Shown here: positions 25,200 through 34,699 of the stretch, piece after piece
Position numbering within the stretch: position 1 is the first letter of the stretch
How the letters are laid out: every line of letters begins with the position of its first letter
Assembly: GCA_001692895.1 (NCBI GenBank)
Contig: KV748178.1
Span: forward strand, 4,811,917-4,875,916
DNA: 64,000 nt
Reading direction: 5' to 3'
DNA from: Cenococcum geophilum 1.58
Lineage: Eukaryota; Ascomycota; Dothideomycetes; Gloniales; Gloniaceae
Notes under the pieces: model-generated
Database searches by the model: none
The model's input: the letters and a program-made list of their open reading frames with translations, nothing else
Told to the model about the DNA's origin: nothing
Translations under genes and position numbers: made by a program

Positions 25200-26623
25200 T
25201 CTACCTTCTTTAGAGTATAAAGGTACCTAAGAGAAAGAGACTAGTTATTTAGCTACCACTAACTATAAACCAACTATATAACTTTCCCTAACTACTCTAC
25301 CTCCTTTAGGATATAAAAGCACCTAAGAGAGTAAGGCTAGTTATTTAGCTACCTCTAACTATAAACCCGCTTAACCCCCCCTATCTACTTTACGTCCTTT
25401 AGAATATAAAAGTATATAAGAGGATAAGGCTAGCTATTTAGCTACCCCTAATAGCAAACCTACTTAACCCTCCCCTCCTACTCTACCTCTACTACCTACT
25501 ATTACTATTAAAGAACTAAATAAAAATACTAGTTATAGAAAATTAATCCTAAAATTATAATTAAGCCTTAAAGAAATCTGCGTATACATAAATAGAGTAG
25601 CTTTTACTTTTTTTATTAATAAAGTGGGGGAAATAAAAGATTAGAGGACTAATAATATAGTTAAATTTAACGGCTGTAATTTACCTAGAAGATATTTAAA
25701 CTTACCTTACTAATTAAAACTTGGCAAATAATTTCAATTAGTGGGAAATAGCTACTTACGGTAGATTAAAACTTTAGATATTAATTAAGGATCTATCTAC
25801 TTTTATAAAAAACAAACGCATAGAAGAGTTCTAGAGATTAAAAAACCTTTCTAAGGAGCTTATAGCTAAACGACGTCTTCAATTCGAGATTAAGTATCTT
25901 ATTATTTAAGCTAGTCTAAAGATCTCTAGAATATTGGCTCTTATATCCTACTTTATAAGATATTTTCAATTAATAAATATAAGCGAGGTACCCCAATTTA
26001 TTTAATAGCTACAGAAAAAATAATATCCTAAAATTTTAATATTTGCATAAGAGATAACAAACTAGTTTAATTAGTGTAAGTTAATCTATATAGGTAGGGT
26101 ATTTAATAAGTTAGAGTTCGCTTCCCTTATAAGTATCTCTTTTTCTATATTTTAATAGGAATAGCAAGTTAATTACCCTCTAAACTATATTAATCTAGCC
26201 TAGTTAAGCTTGGCCAAACGAGTCCTCCCCTTTCCTTAGGCGGGTGGAAAATAAATCTGCTTAAACTCTAGACTTTAGTTAAGCTATTTATTAGGAGGCA
26301 GCTCTAACTAGGAAATAGATAATAAACAAGATTACTGGTTAAATTAGCTAAAAGGCTAAAATATAGGGTAGTTAGAAACACTTATAGCGGTTATAGGTTA
26401 GTAGGTAGAGAGTATATAGATATATAAGAATATAATAGTACTTCTAAATAGCAAACCTCTAATTTATTAAAGGCTATAGAATATCTTCTCTACAATTAAT
26501 TAAATAATATCCTTAAACCTCTAAGCTGTTGGGTAAATCCCTTATACTACTTAGTTAAGAGCGTTTGTTATAAGATTTCCCTACCCCTTTTAATACCCGT
26601 AGCAACCTTACGCAAATTTCGCC

Positions 26624-26848
26624 AGCAAGCAGTAATAGTAAGGAGATAAGTTTTACTACTCTGCGATGGGCATATAAGGGCTATACCGCTACTAATATGC
26701 TACTAGCAAGCGGCAACAATATAGAGACAAGCTTTAATAATCTGAAATGGGGATATAAGGCTAATACCGCCATTAACATTCTACTAAAAAGCAGCGACAG
26801 CGAGGAGGTAAGGTTAATACTCTGTAATAGGCATATAAGGGTTATTCC
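26624..26848 (+). repeat. 81-bp coding-phase tandem repeat, 2.8 copies
   Basis: Units start at 26624, 26705 and 26786, an exact 81-bp period (27 codons). In the plus frame starting AGC-AAG the units encode a Gln-rich pattern (SK-Q/R-Q-Q, then SAMGI/SEMGI) once TAA/TAG are read as former Gln codons. The period divisible by three and the conserved frame suggest a protein repeat in a decayed gene. Flanks from 26000 to 26620 may belong to the same gene but were not resolved. Confidence 0.6.
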
Positions 26849-26849
26849 T

Positions 26850-27660
26850 ACACCTAAGTTTTAAACTCTTAATATAATATAATTATTTAACTATTTATAA
26901 AGTAGAACTAGTAGTAACGCCTAAGCTTGTAAGAGAAACCGTTACAATTGCACTAATAACGCCTCCGCTCCCTTTCTATTTAACATATCGCGGCCTAGCC
27001 TTTTGTTAGGCTTTTTGCTTTTTAACCTCCGCTAGGTAGTAAACGTGCATAGATATTAAAATCCTTGGCATCTTAAATAAGCCTTAAATATTTAACGCCC
27101 TAACGCTTAAGTAAACGTTACTATTAACGCTTAGGCTTTACCATTTTTATTAGTAAGGATTTAGTAGTAATATTTTTAATACCTTAAATATACTACTAAA
27201 GGTAAGTAACTATACAACCTACATCTCTCTACCTGCAATAGGCTGCTAACCCCTATTTTCCATAGGCATGCTTATAATACCCCTTCCCGCCCCCTATAAT
27301 ATTTAGCAGCCTAATTTAAACCCTACGTATACTCTAATTGGAACTATTACACCGTATAACCTTTAAACAATCTCCGCTATATATAGCATCCTATAATTAA
27401 CATATATAATAGCTGCTGTGCAGGCCGCTATATATATTAGACGCCTAATATCTTATCCTACGCGAATATATTTACACCGCCCTTCTCGCCCTTTATAATA
27501 TTTAGTGGCCTAGACTTTATATATAGTTACAATAAGACCTACTAACGGCACACAGCACGCGACCTTTAACCGGTCTTTATTGCACGTGGTATCCTCTAAA
27601 CAATATATATATAGCTATTAATTTCGCCTACCAATTCTAATTTAATCCTAAAGGTAATAC
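26850..27660. other. Unassigned AT-rich spacer
   Basis: No feature is supportable. GC rises toward the right edge as the minisatellite island begins. Confidence 0.4.
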
Positions 27661-27664
27661 TTAT

Positions 27665-28240
27665 AGGGTCCGTCGCCTCCCCTTTACTCCTCCGTCCGTC
27701 GTCGCGGGGGCGCCGACGGTTGTATACCCCCTAAAGACACGTCACCGCGACGCTAGCCACCACAACCAACGATTCCACCATAACCAGTCTGCCATAGAGC
27801 GGACGACCTCCTCTACAACCAGTCTGCTGCAGAGCGGACGACCTCCACTATAACCAACAACCGTCTGCTGCAGAGCAGACGACTTCTACCGCAACCAGTC
27901 TGCTGCAGAGCAGACGACCTCCTCTACAGCCATTGTGCTGCAGACGACTTCTACCGCAACTAGTCTGCTGCAGAGCAGACGACCTCCTCTATAACCAGTC
28001 TGCTGCAGAGCAGACGACCTCCTCTACAACCAGTCTGCTGCAGAGCAGACGACCTCTTCTACAACCAGTCTACAGCCATCGTGCTGCAGACGACCTCTAC
28101 TGCAACCAGTCCGCGGCTGTCGCGCTACAGGCAATCAAACCATAGAGGACCGTAGGCGCACCGCAGGCGCACCGCAGGCGTACCGCAGACGATGCACTGC
28201 TAGGGTAGCTATAGTAGGGGAAGGGGGCCGGTCCGTGTTA
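27665..28240. repeat. GC-rich minisatellite island with 35-bp units
   Basis: Units starting ACCAGTCTGCTGCAG recur at 27783, 27818, 27894, 27959 (degenerate), 27994, 28029 and 28064, with exact 35-bp steps where contiguous. Longer spacings mark variant units. Each unit holds a hairpin, GTCTGCT-GCAG-AGCAGAC. To the right, 28150-28190, an 11-bp unit (GCGCACCGCAG-like) repeats about three times. The 70-codon open frame at 27933-28145 arises from the repeat, whose 35-bp period shifts frame every unit, so it is not treated as a gene. The block is C/G-rich in an otherwise TA-rich window and shows no RIP. Confidence 0.85.
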
Positions 28241-28717
28241 CTTTAGCACGTTAAATATAAGGTGTATAGGCGAATTGGTGTTTATACCCTATACAAGACA
28301 ACCTCGTGAAAATTTTCCTATGGGAGTGGGTTTATATAACGAGGTTCGCCCTTATAAAATACTATTAGTAGTCTACTTTTAGGGAGAGTAGCTATTAATT
28401 ACTAATTCCCTACCTATTTCTTTAGTAAAGAGGAGAAAGAGGGTATATTACTATAAACAGCCGCGTAGGGGTAATTAGTAGCTACTTCTAAACTAGTAAG
28501 CTATATAGTTTCTCTTATTCTTATATGCAAAACTATATTAAAATCTTTCTTTTAGAGCGCTTTTTTTACTCTAAGAACGGTAGAATACGGCAGAAATAGA
28601 TAAAAGAGCTAGGATTTCCTTAGTGCGATCTCGGTGTAAACTGGATATTAGTAAGTAAAATACTAGAACGAAAAACACTAACAGCTAGAGCTCCCCTAGC
28701 ATTCTAAAACGGGCCGG

Positions 28718-28855
28718 AGTGTCCACTTAGCTACTAGTACATATTAAGCTGCCTAGGAAGGATTCATGTATATAAAACTATAGCGCCATAGCCTAAAGGC
28801 TGCATGCGCAGTATTGTACGTAGTATAATACAACGGATTGAAAAAAAAAATTTAC
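28718..28855 (+). mobile_element. LINE 3' end (severely truncated copy)
   Basis: Shares the 3' UTR of the LINE at 9117-10663, including GCCATAGCCTAAAGGCTGCA and GTATTGTACGTAGTATAATA, and ends in a run of ten A. The 5' boundary is uncertain; homology fades upstream of 28718. No target duplication was found. Confidence 0.75.
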
Positions 28856-29159
28856 TTATAGGCAAGTAGCTCTATAACTAGCGTCTCTATTTAGAACAAA
28901 ATACTAATATCTCGCCCTCCGCAGTCGTATATGCAAATTCTCCCTAAACTCCCTTATATTTAGTGCCTCCTAATTTATACCCTACTCTAAGAATACTATT
29001 ATTAAGCAGCATACGCTTACTAAAACTAGCAGTAGAGTAAAGAACTTAAAGGTGGCGCAGAATAGGTTTCCATAGATATATTCGTAGCGTCTTCTCGTCT
29101 TATACCGTCTGGCAATCCCAATTTAAGCCTTAAACATTATTTTTAACCTTTATTAATCT

Positions 29160-29465
29160 TTACTACCCGTAATACTAACAGCGGCCCTATATTCTATAAG
29201 TGTCTAGAGTATAGCTAGACGCGATGCGGTATTTATATAAGTTTTCTATAGCCTTATAGTCTTCGAATATATATTAGTAGTACCTTCTATCCGTAATCTA
29301 GCCTTAACAATTCTAAGACAGACACTTACTGGTTTTTATTACCCGCCGCGTATATATATATAGGTTAGGTTAATCTTTCTAAGTCTAAGCACACCGCAAT
29401 TAGCGCGCACTTCGTATCCTTTATGCGTTAGAAGCTAAGTCTTAAGTTAGTACTATAATATAAAA
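29160..29465. repeat. Diverged repeat, related to 32195-32750
   Basis: Contains AGTATAGCTAGACGCGA, followed after about 70 bp by an AATATATATTAGTAG segment, then TTAGAAGCTAAGTCTTA near 29428. Similar blocks occur at 32565-32680 and 32231-32250, but in the opposite order. This fits a tandem or circularly permuted family. Weakly supported by eye only. Confidence 0.4.
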
Positions 29466-29769
29466 GGCTGCTAAGAACCCCATACCTTCTCCACTAAATC
29501 CTCCGCATTACGACCTACACCTCGCAATTTCAGTAATAGCACTAGTTACCACGTACTAATCTTAATGATTTATACGTTTCTACCTCCGACTAATATTTTA
29601 TTAAGCTGATATTAATAGAAAACTATAGTTTCCTTGCTCCTATTAATATAACGATATTAGTATAATACTATTAACAATAGGCTTTAGACTAGTTCTCTAT
29701 TAGTTTACCAATATTTACTTTTACTATATACTACTAATATTTTATAGCAATAGCTAAGGCTATATTTTA

Positions 29770-30130
29770 GGTATATAGGGATATGCAAATTAACGGTTAG
29801 GATAATGTAGTTAAAGGTTACTACTATACTATTACCGTAGTTTAGTCGTGTGGTCGTATTATCTTATCTAAAGAGTATTACTATAAATGGCGGTTAACGG
29901 GCGCTTATTGCGGCAACGGTTAGGAGGGCGTACTTAAAGTCTTATATTAAGAACTAAAAGTAAAGACGGCCTTAGAATTTAATGCTTCTAGCTAAGCTAA
30001 GCTTAAACTAAAAGTAGAGGCGGCCTTAGAATTCAATGCTTCTAGTTAAGCTACGCTAGCTAATTACTAAGCTTTCTATAGAAGCAGCGTCTTTACTACT
30101 ACTAATGGATTCTTAACTACTCTCTAATAA
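29770..30130 (+). pseudogene. Decayed reading frame with 18-codon duplication
   Basis: One plus frame is readable from about 29775 to 30125, broken only by TAA/TAG. It includes GRIILSKEYYYKWRLTGAYC, then two copies of a 54-bp unit (29952-30005 and 30006-30059) encoding LKV(K/E)(T/A)ALEFNASS. The duplication preserves frame. Several more codons follow (NYxAFYRSSVFTTTNGF). No family was recognised. Confidence 0.4.
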
Positions 30131-30149
30131 TTTATTTTATATAATATAA

Positions 30150-33100
30150 TCCTATTATACTAATCTAATATCTAAATATATGTTTATATTTTTAAATAGA
30201 CTTATATATAAAGTAATATAAAATTCAGTCTTTTGCTATTAGGATATAGTATAGGAGTTATCCTTCCTCTAGGCTAGCTAGAATCTTTTATAACTAGTAA
30301 TAGTATAACGGCTATATCCTTTACGGTATATAGGAATCGTATATACGGAACGTTTAAATTAAGAGAGGAAGTCTACTTATAGCTTCTATATGCAAATGAA
30401 TTATATATAGATATAAGTTTATACTAACCGTAAAAGTTTCTTTCGTAACTTAACCTCTAATATTTACATCCGCTAGGATCTAGCCTTAGGTAGTAATTGT
30501 AGAACTAAAGTTACAACTACTTATAACTATGGCTGCCCACCTTAATCCTAATATACTACCTAAGCTATAAACTTATAAGGAATTAATAATGAATTTTATT
30601 TAAATTCTAATCTAAATTTATAAATATATAATGGCATTAAAACAGTTTAGGCTTCCTAACTCTATAACTTTCCCCAAACCGATAGTTGCTTAACTAACAG
30701 TTAAGAGGTGGTACTGGCTAGAATTATTATTCGCCCCCTAGATTTAAAGCGTTTAATAAATATATTATTACTAATTATAAAATTAAATTAAATAATCTTT
30801 TAATTATAGGCGATTTCCTTATTCTAAAGGGGTACTATTTAACACTTAATAGAGCGGAAGCTATACACCACAGACGTAAAGCTTACCGCGCAACTAAGTA
30901 TCTCTATTTAATAAATATATAGATAGGTTATATAAGACAAATCTTAACAAGGATTAGTCTACCACTATACCTATAAATCTATAGCGAATTATTATTAGAT
31001 AAATAGATAAGGGCAGATATATGCTATAGATTGTGTAGTATTAATAGTTGTTCTTCCTCCTTTAGACTAAATAAACATTTTCTAGAAAAGAAATCTACAA
31101 TACCCCTACCCTATTAGTGCTACTAAGGGCTTTTTTTTAATATCTGGAGCGCTGTAATACGTACCTCTCTGGCTATATAAGACATCCAAATATAATAGCT
31201 ACTTTACTATAATATAAATACTCGTTCTTTAGCCGTTATTCTTATTAAGAATAAGACACGCTGTTTTATAATTTTTAGAAATGTGTAATTACACTTAAGT
31301 TTACTACAAGTATACCTATATCTACTATATAGTAAGAGCTTAGTATATAAAATACTAGGAGATATAGAAAAGATATCTAGTAAATATTATAGCGATATAA
31401 GAGCCAGCTCCTTTCTTATTATTTTATAATAGGTAATTAACACTCCCTATAGAGAGTACAGGCCTAATAAAAACTACGGTTAGTTTAGCCAACTACCTGT
31501 AAGCTACTGCAAGCTAATACTAACTCTTTCCTCCTAGGTAATTATAAAGATATATTATTAAAATTAAAGCCATATAGTAGCAGGGCAGGATTATCCGTAT
31601 TGCTATTAAAGTGATATTTCTTTTAGCCTACGTAGCAAGAGAGCCTGGTTACGTATAATGGGGGGTTCTTATTTAGTAAATTTAAAAGCTAGTTAGGGAT
31701 TTTAATATATGTAAAACTAAGACTCCTAAGACTAAAGACTTTATCTGTGTATTAGTATAAGAATACTAACTATTAAATTAGATCCTTAATATCGCTAAGT
31801 CTTAATCTACTTAATTCTTAACCTAGTGTTATTATTTATAATATACTAGCCGCACTATAACGTTTATCTAACTATAATTAAGGTATAAATGTAATATATA
31901 GCTATAAAATCAATACTAGGTAAGTTAATCTATAAGTAACCCACTAGTGTAATATAGTTGGTAAACTTAGCTGATATCTTCCTATGCCTTACTTATAACG
32001 GAGAATATCCTTAGCTCCTAATAGTGGTTATATCTAGTCCCTAGTACGTTATATATATTAGATAGCCAACTTACTTACTATATAGGAAAGCTCCAGTCTA
32101 ATTATATTAGCGAAGCTACCTAGTATTATAATTACTAAGTCTCTACTTAACGGAAGGCTCGTATCTTCCAATAACGGGACCACTATAATGCGTACATGCG
32201 GATTAGCGCCCCCTTTGTCTTTTAGCATATACTAGAAGCTAAGTCTTAGATTAGAGCCATAATATTACCCCCTAATCCTACTATCCTTATCTCCTACTAC
32301 TTTATAGACAAACCTAGAAGGTAGTAGAAGCGGATCCTTAAACAAATCCGTATTAGAAGCTTATGCGTAAATATCGCCCTATATCTCTAGTGCCGCTAAG
32401 TATTTAGATGCTCTATTTTATATATAGAGTGCTATATACCCCTTGTCGCTCGAATATTAAACTAAGGTATACTACGATTAGCACTATAATAAGGTATTAA
32501 TAACACCTCCTATACCGTCTAACGCTTCTAATCTATTCTTAAAGCCTCCTAGAAAAATTCTATTAGTATCTAAAGTATAGCTAGAAGCGAGGCGGCATTT
32601 ATTAGCTTTCTATAGCGTTTTAAATTCCTTAAATATATATTAGTAACACCCTATCCGCGATCTAGGCTCGATACCTCTTTGTTATATACTATAGGCTAAT
32701 CTTTACTAGCTAAGTATATTATAATTAGCGCCCCTTAAAACGGGGAAACCTTTATATCCACTAGCCCTAGCTCCTCTTGCTTTTATAATATAGTGGATTC
32801 GATTTAAGTGCGTACGGTACTCTTACTATGGTAATTAGACTTATATAAAGCTTTATATATACTATAGTATTATTAGTAATAGCAATATAAGTTAGCTAAG
32901 ATAAGAAGACATAGGTAATAGATACTAGATGCTTACCTTCTAATTAGTCTATTCTAGTAATACTAACCCTCTTCTTTTAGGCTTTTAGGTATTTGCTATA
33001 GTCTAATATCTATCCGGCCCTCGTTTCTTCTTCTACTACTCTTATTATTAAGAGAAATATTATCTTAGGCTTATAGGAGACAACCTTATAACTACTATAC

Positions 33101-33160
33101 ACTTCTTACTTATAACACTTTTAGCCCTACCCATATTCCAATTTCTCTTTAGGCTATTAT
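30150..33160. other. Unassigned AT-rich DNA
   Basis: Apart from the diverged repeat near 32195-32750, no supportable feature was found on either strand. Confidence 0.35.
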
Positions 33161-33164
33161 TATA

Positions 33165-33512
33165 ATGGAGATACTAAAGCAATTTACAACTCTAGCTTGG
33201 CCGCTCTTAGATAGCTTTAATATTGTAAAATACTTAGAGTTACTAAATATCGCGAACGTCGACACCAAAGTATTCCGTTTTTCGCCGGTATTTAAATTTA
33301 AGAGGCCGTTTTATAAACAATTTCCTAAGGATACACTTGCTAGTTATTATAATCTCTATCGCGACGCTATTAGAGATAAGAGAAAAGGATATTTTACTAC
33401 TAAGATTAACGGTAATAGAATCGTTAGTGTTATAAGTATGACTTTACTTTTAAACTTGGAATTAAGGAGATACTATCTACCAGACGGTAATTGTTACCTT
33501 AGCATCCAATAA
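33165..33512 (+). CDS. Hypothetical 115-codon open frame
   Basis: The longest uninterrupted ATG-to-stop frame in the window, encoding 115 residues from MEILKQFTTLAWPLLDSFNI to the TAA at 33510. It keeps codons with CpA, TpG and CpG (for example GTCGACACCAAAG near 33259) that the surroundings have lost, and the product is mixed hydrophobic and basic without an obvious signal peptide. Just downstream, in another frame, 33632-33930 also reads protein-like (KLKLNTIVIDLDYW, KDIPLGVNAIDGRESFYINL) with TAA/TAG breaks. The open frame may therefore be the surviving 5' part of a broken gene. Family unknown; it may not be expressed. Confidence 0.4.
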   Translation: MEILKQFTTLAWPLLDSFNIVKYLELLNIANVDTKVFRFSPVFKFKRPFYKQFPKDTLASYYNLYRDAIRDKRKGYFTTKINGNRIVSVISMTLLLNLELRRYYLPDGNCYLSIQ

Positions 33513-33631
33513 TAAGAGTGCGCTACTTATAGTAGCTTAGATCTTAAAAAGAAAGGAGAAATATATGCGAATAAAAAATAAAACTAAAGCGATAAGGGTA
33601 TAAGAATGTATAAAGAGGAGTGTATAGCATT

Positions 33632-33940
33632 ATGTTCCTTATATTTTACTCTTTTTACTATCTTAATAGATTCTTCTCTAGTAAATTAAAACTTAACACT
33701 ATAGTAATAGATCTAGATTATTGGTAATAGGGGTTTTACAGACACTTTCTAGAAATCGCTAAGCGTATTATAATATATAAAGATATTCCACTCGGCGTAA
33801 ATGCTATAGATGGTAGGGAATCTTTCTATATAAATCTTAATTTTAAGTAAGAGAAAAAACTTAAGATACTACTATACGAAAACTGCTACGCAATTTCTAC
33901 TTACCTTTACGCCTTTTATCTATAAGGCTAAGCTAATCTT
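33632..33940 (+). pseudogene. Decayed frame downstream of the 115-codon ORF
   Basis: About 100 codons read through only TAA/TAG breaks, starting at an ATG at 33632 (MFLIFYSFYYLNRFFSSKL, KDIPLGVNAIDGRESFYINL, YAISTYLYAFYL). It is offset in frame from 33165-33512, so it may be a second exon, a frameshifted continuation or a separate gene. Not recognised. Confidence 0.3.
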
Positions 33941-34168
33941 AGAAGATAGGATAATAAGCAATAGTATAATCAGTAAGAGACTATTCTATTTCTATTGATT
34001 AAGTATTAATATATTAACCGTAACAGCTAAATATTAGCTTTAGCCTAATATTGGTTATATTAAGGATAGATAAAGGGGTACTAGTAACCCACCCACCTTA
34101 TATATATATATAGCCTTATTTTTCTTCGTAGATTAATCTATATATAAGTTTTCTAAATTAATAATTTT

Positions 34169-34354
34169 TGTTGGAAATATAGGGTGACTTACCAATAACG
34201 ACTACTCGAGTAGGGTTACAGTGATGTTGGTTAATTCTTATTGATAGGAATGAGGAAAGGGGTGAGGAACTTAAGGTTCCTCACTACGCTAGGGCCACGT
34301 CAACACATGACGGCAATATGCTTTATGCGACGGCAACTTGCCTTATTCCTAACA
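34169..34354 (-). repeat. 3' LTR of the Copia element
   Basis: On the plus strand it reads TGTTGGAAAT to CCTAACA. It contains a hairpin with 9-bp arms at 34262-34270 and 34276-34284. Confidence 0.9.
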
Positions 34355-34699
34355 CTAGCAACTCTTCTTTTTGTGGTTGCTATATATATATATACAAACA
34401 GATAGTATATAATAATACTAGATAATATGCAATAAAACTAGATAATATATAACAAAACTAGACGATATATAACAATGCGGCAGTTAGTAGAATTTGGTGG
34501 ATAATGCAAAGATGGGTGGGCCGCTAAGACGCTAGTAGTAAGCGAGCTAATGGCAATTTTCTATGCCGGGTATAGAAAATCCTAATTGGTTAGTAGAAGT
34601 CCATACCGCCACCTAAATTAATTAGGCGCGGCGCTCTTAGCAAGGATCTAACCAATTAGACAACTTTAACCGGCGGTTAAAGTTCTATAAGATCTTAAC

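Larger units (their letters stand above)
19122..25204 (+). mobile_element. Ty3/Gypsy chromovirus copy 2, full length, RIPped
   Basis: The element spans 19127-25199 (6073 bp) between TCTAC target duplications (19122-19126 and 25200-25204). It has 344-bp LTRs at 19127-19470 and 24856-25199. It is colinear with copy 1 apart from the solo LTR there. The two copies differ almost entirely by C/T and G/A changes. Confidence 0.95.
18950..26000 (+). pseudogene. Decayed repeat-containing gene split by Gypsy copy 2
   Basis: Both sides of Gypsy copy 2 carry units of the same ~95-bp repeat: about one at 19022-19120 and roughly three and a half at 25199-25490. The units encode a recurrent TLPPLGYKST... 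KASYLAT... NYKP pattern in one frame, with TAG/TAA at Gln positions. Past the repeats the frame continues from 25500 to about 25980 (EICVYINRVAFTFFINKVGEI, VKFNGCNLPRRYLNLPY). The ancestral protein thus had a Pro/Lys/Ser-rich repeat region followed by a unique domain. Gypsy copy 2 inserted into the repeat region at TCTAC. Family unknown. Confidence 0.5.

Noticed and set aside
27933-28145. 70-codon open frame
   Set aside because: Created by the 35-bp minisatellite, whose period shifts frame each unit.
34100-34115. TA microsatellite as a functional site
   Set aside because: Short TA runs are expected in this composition; nothing sets them apart.
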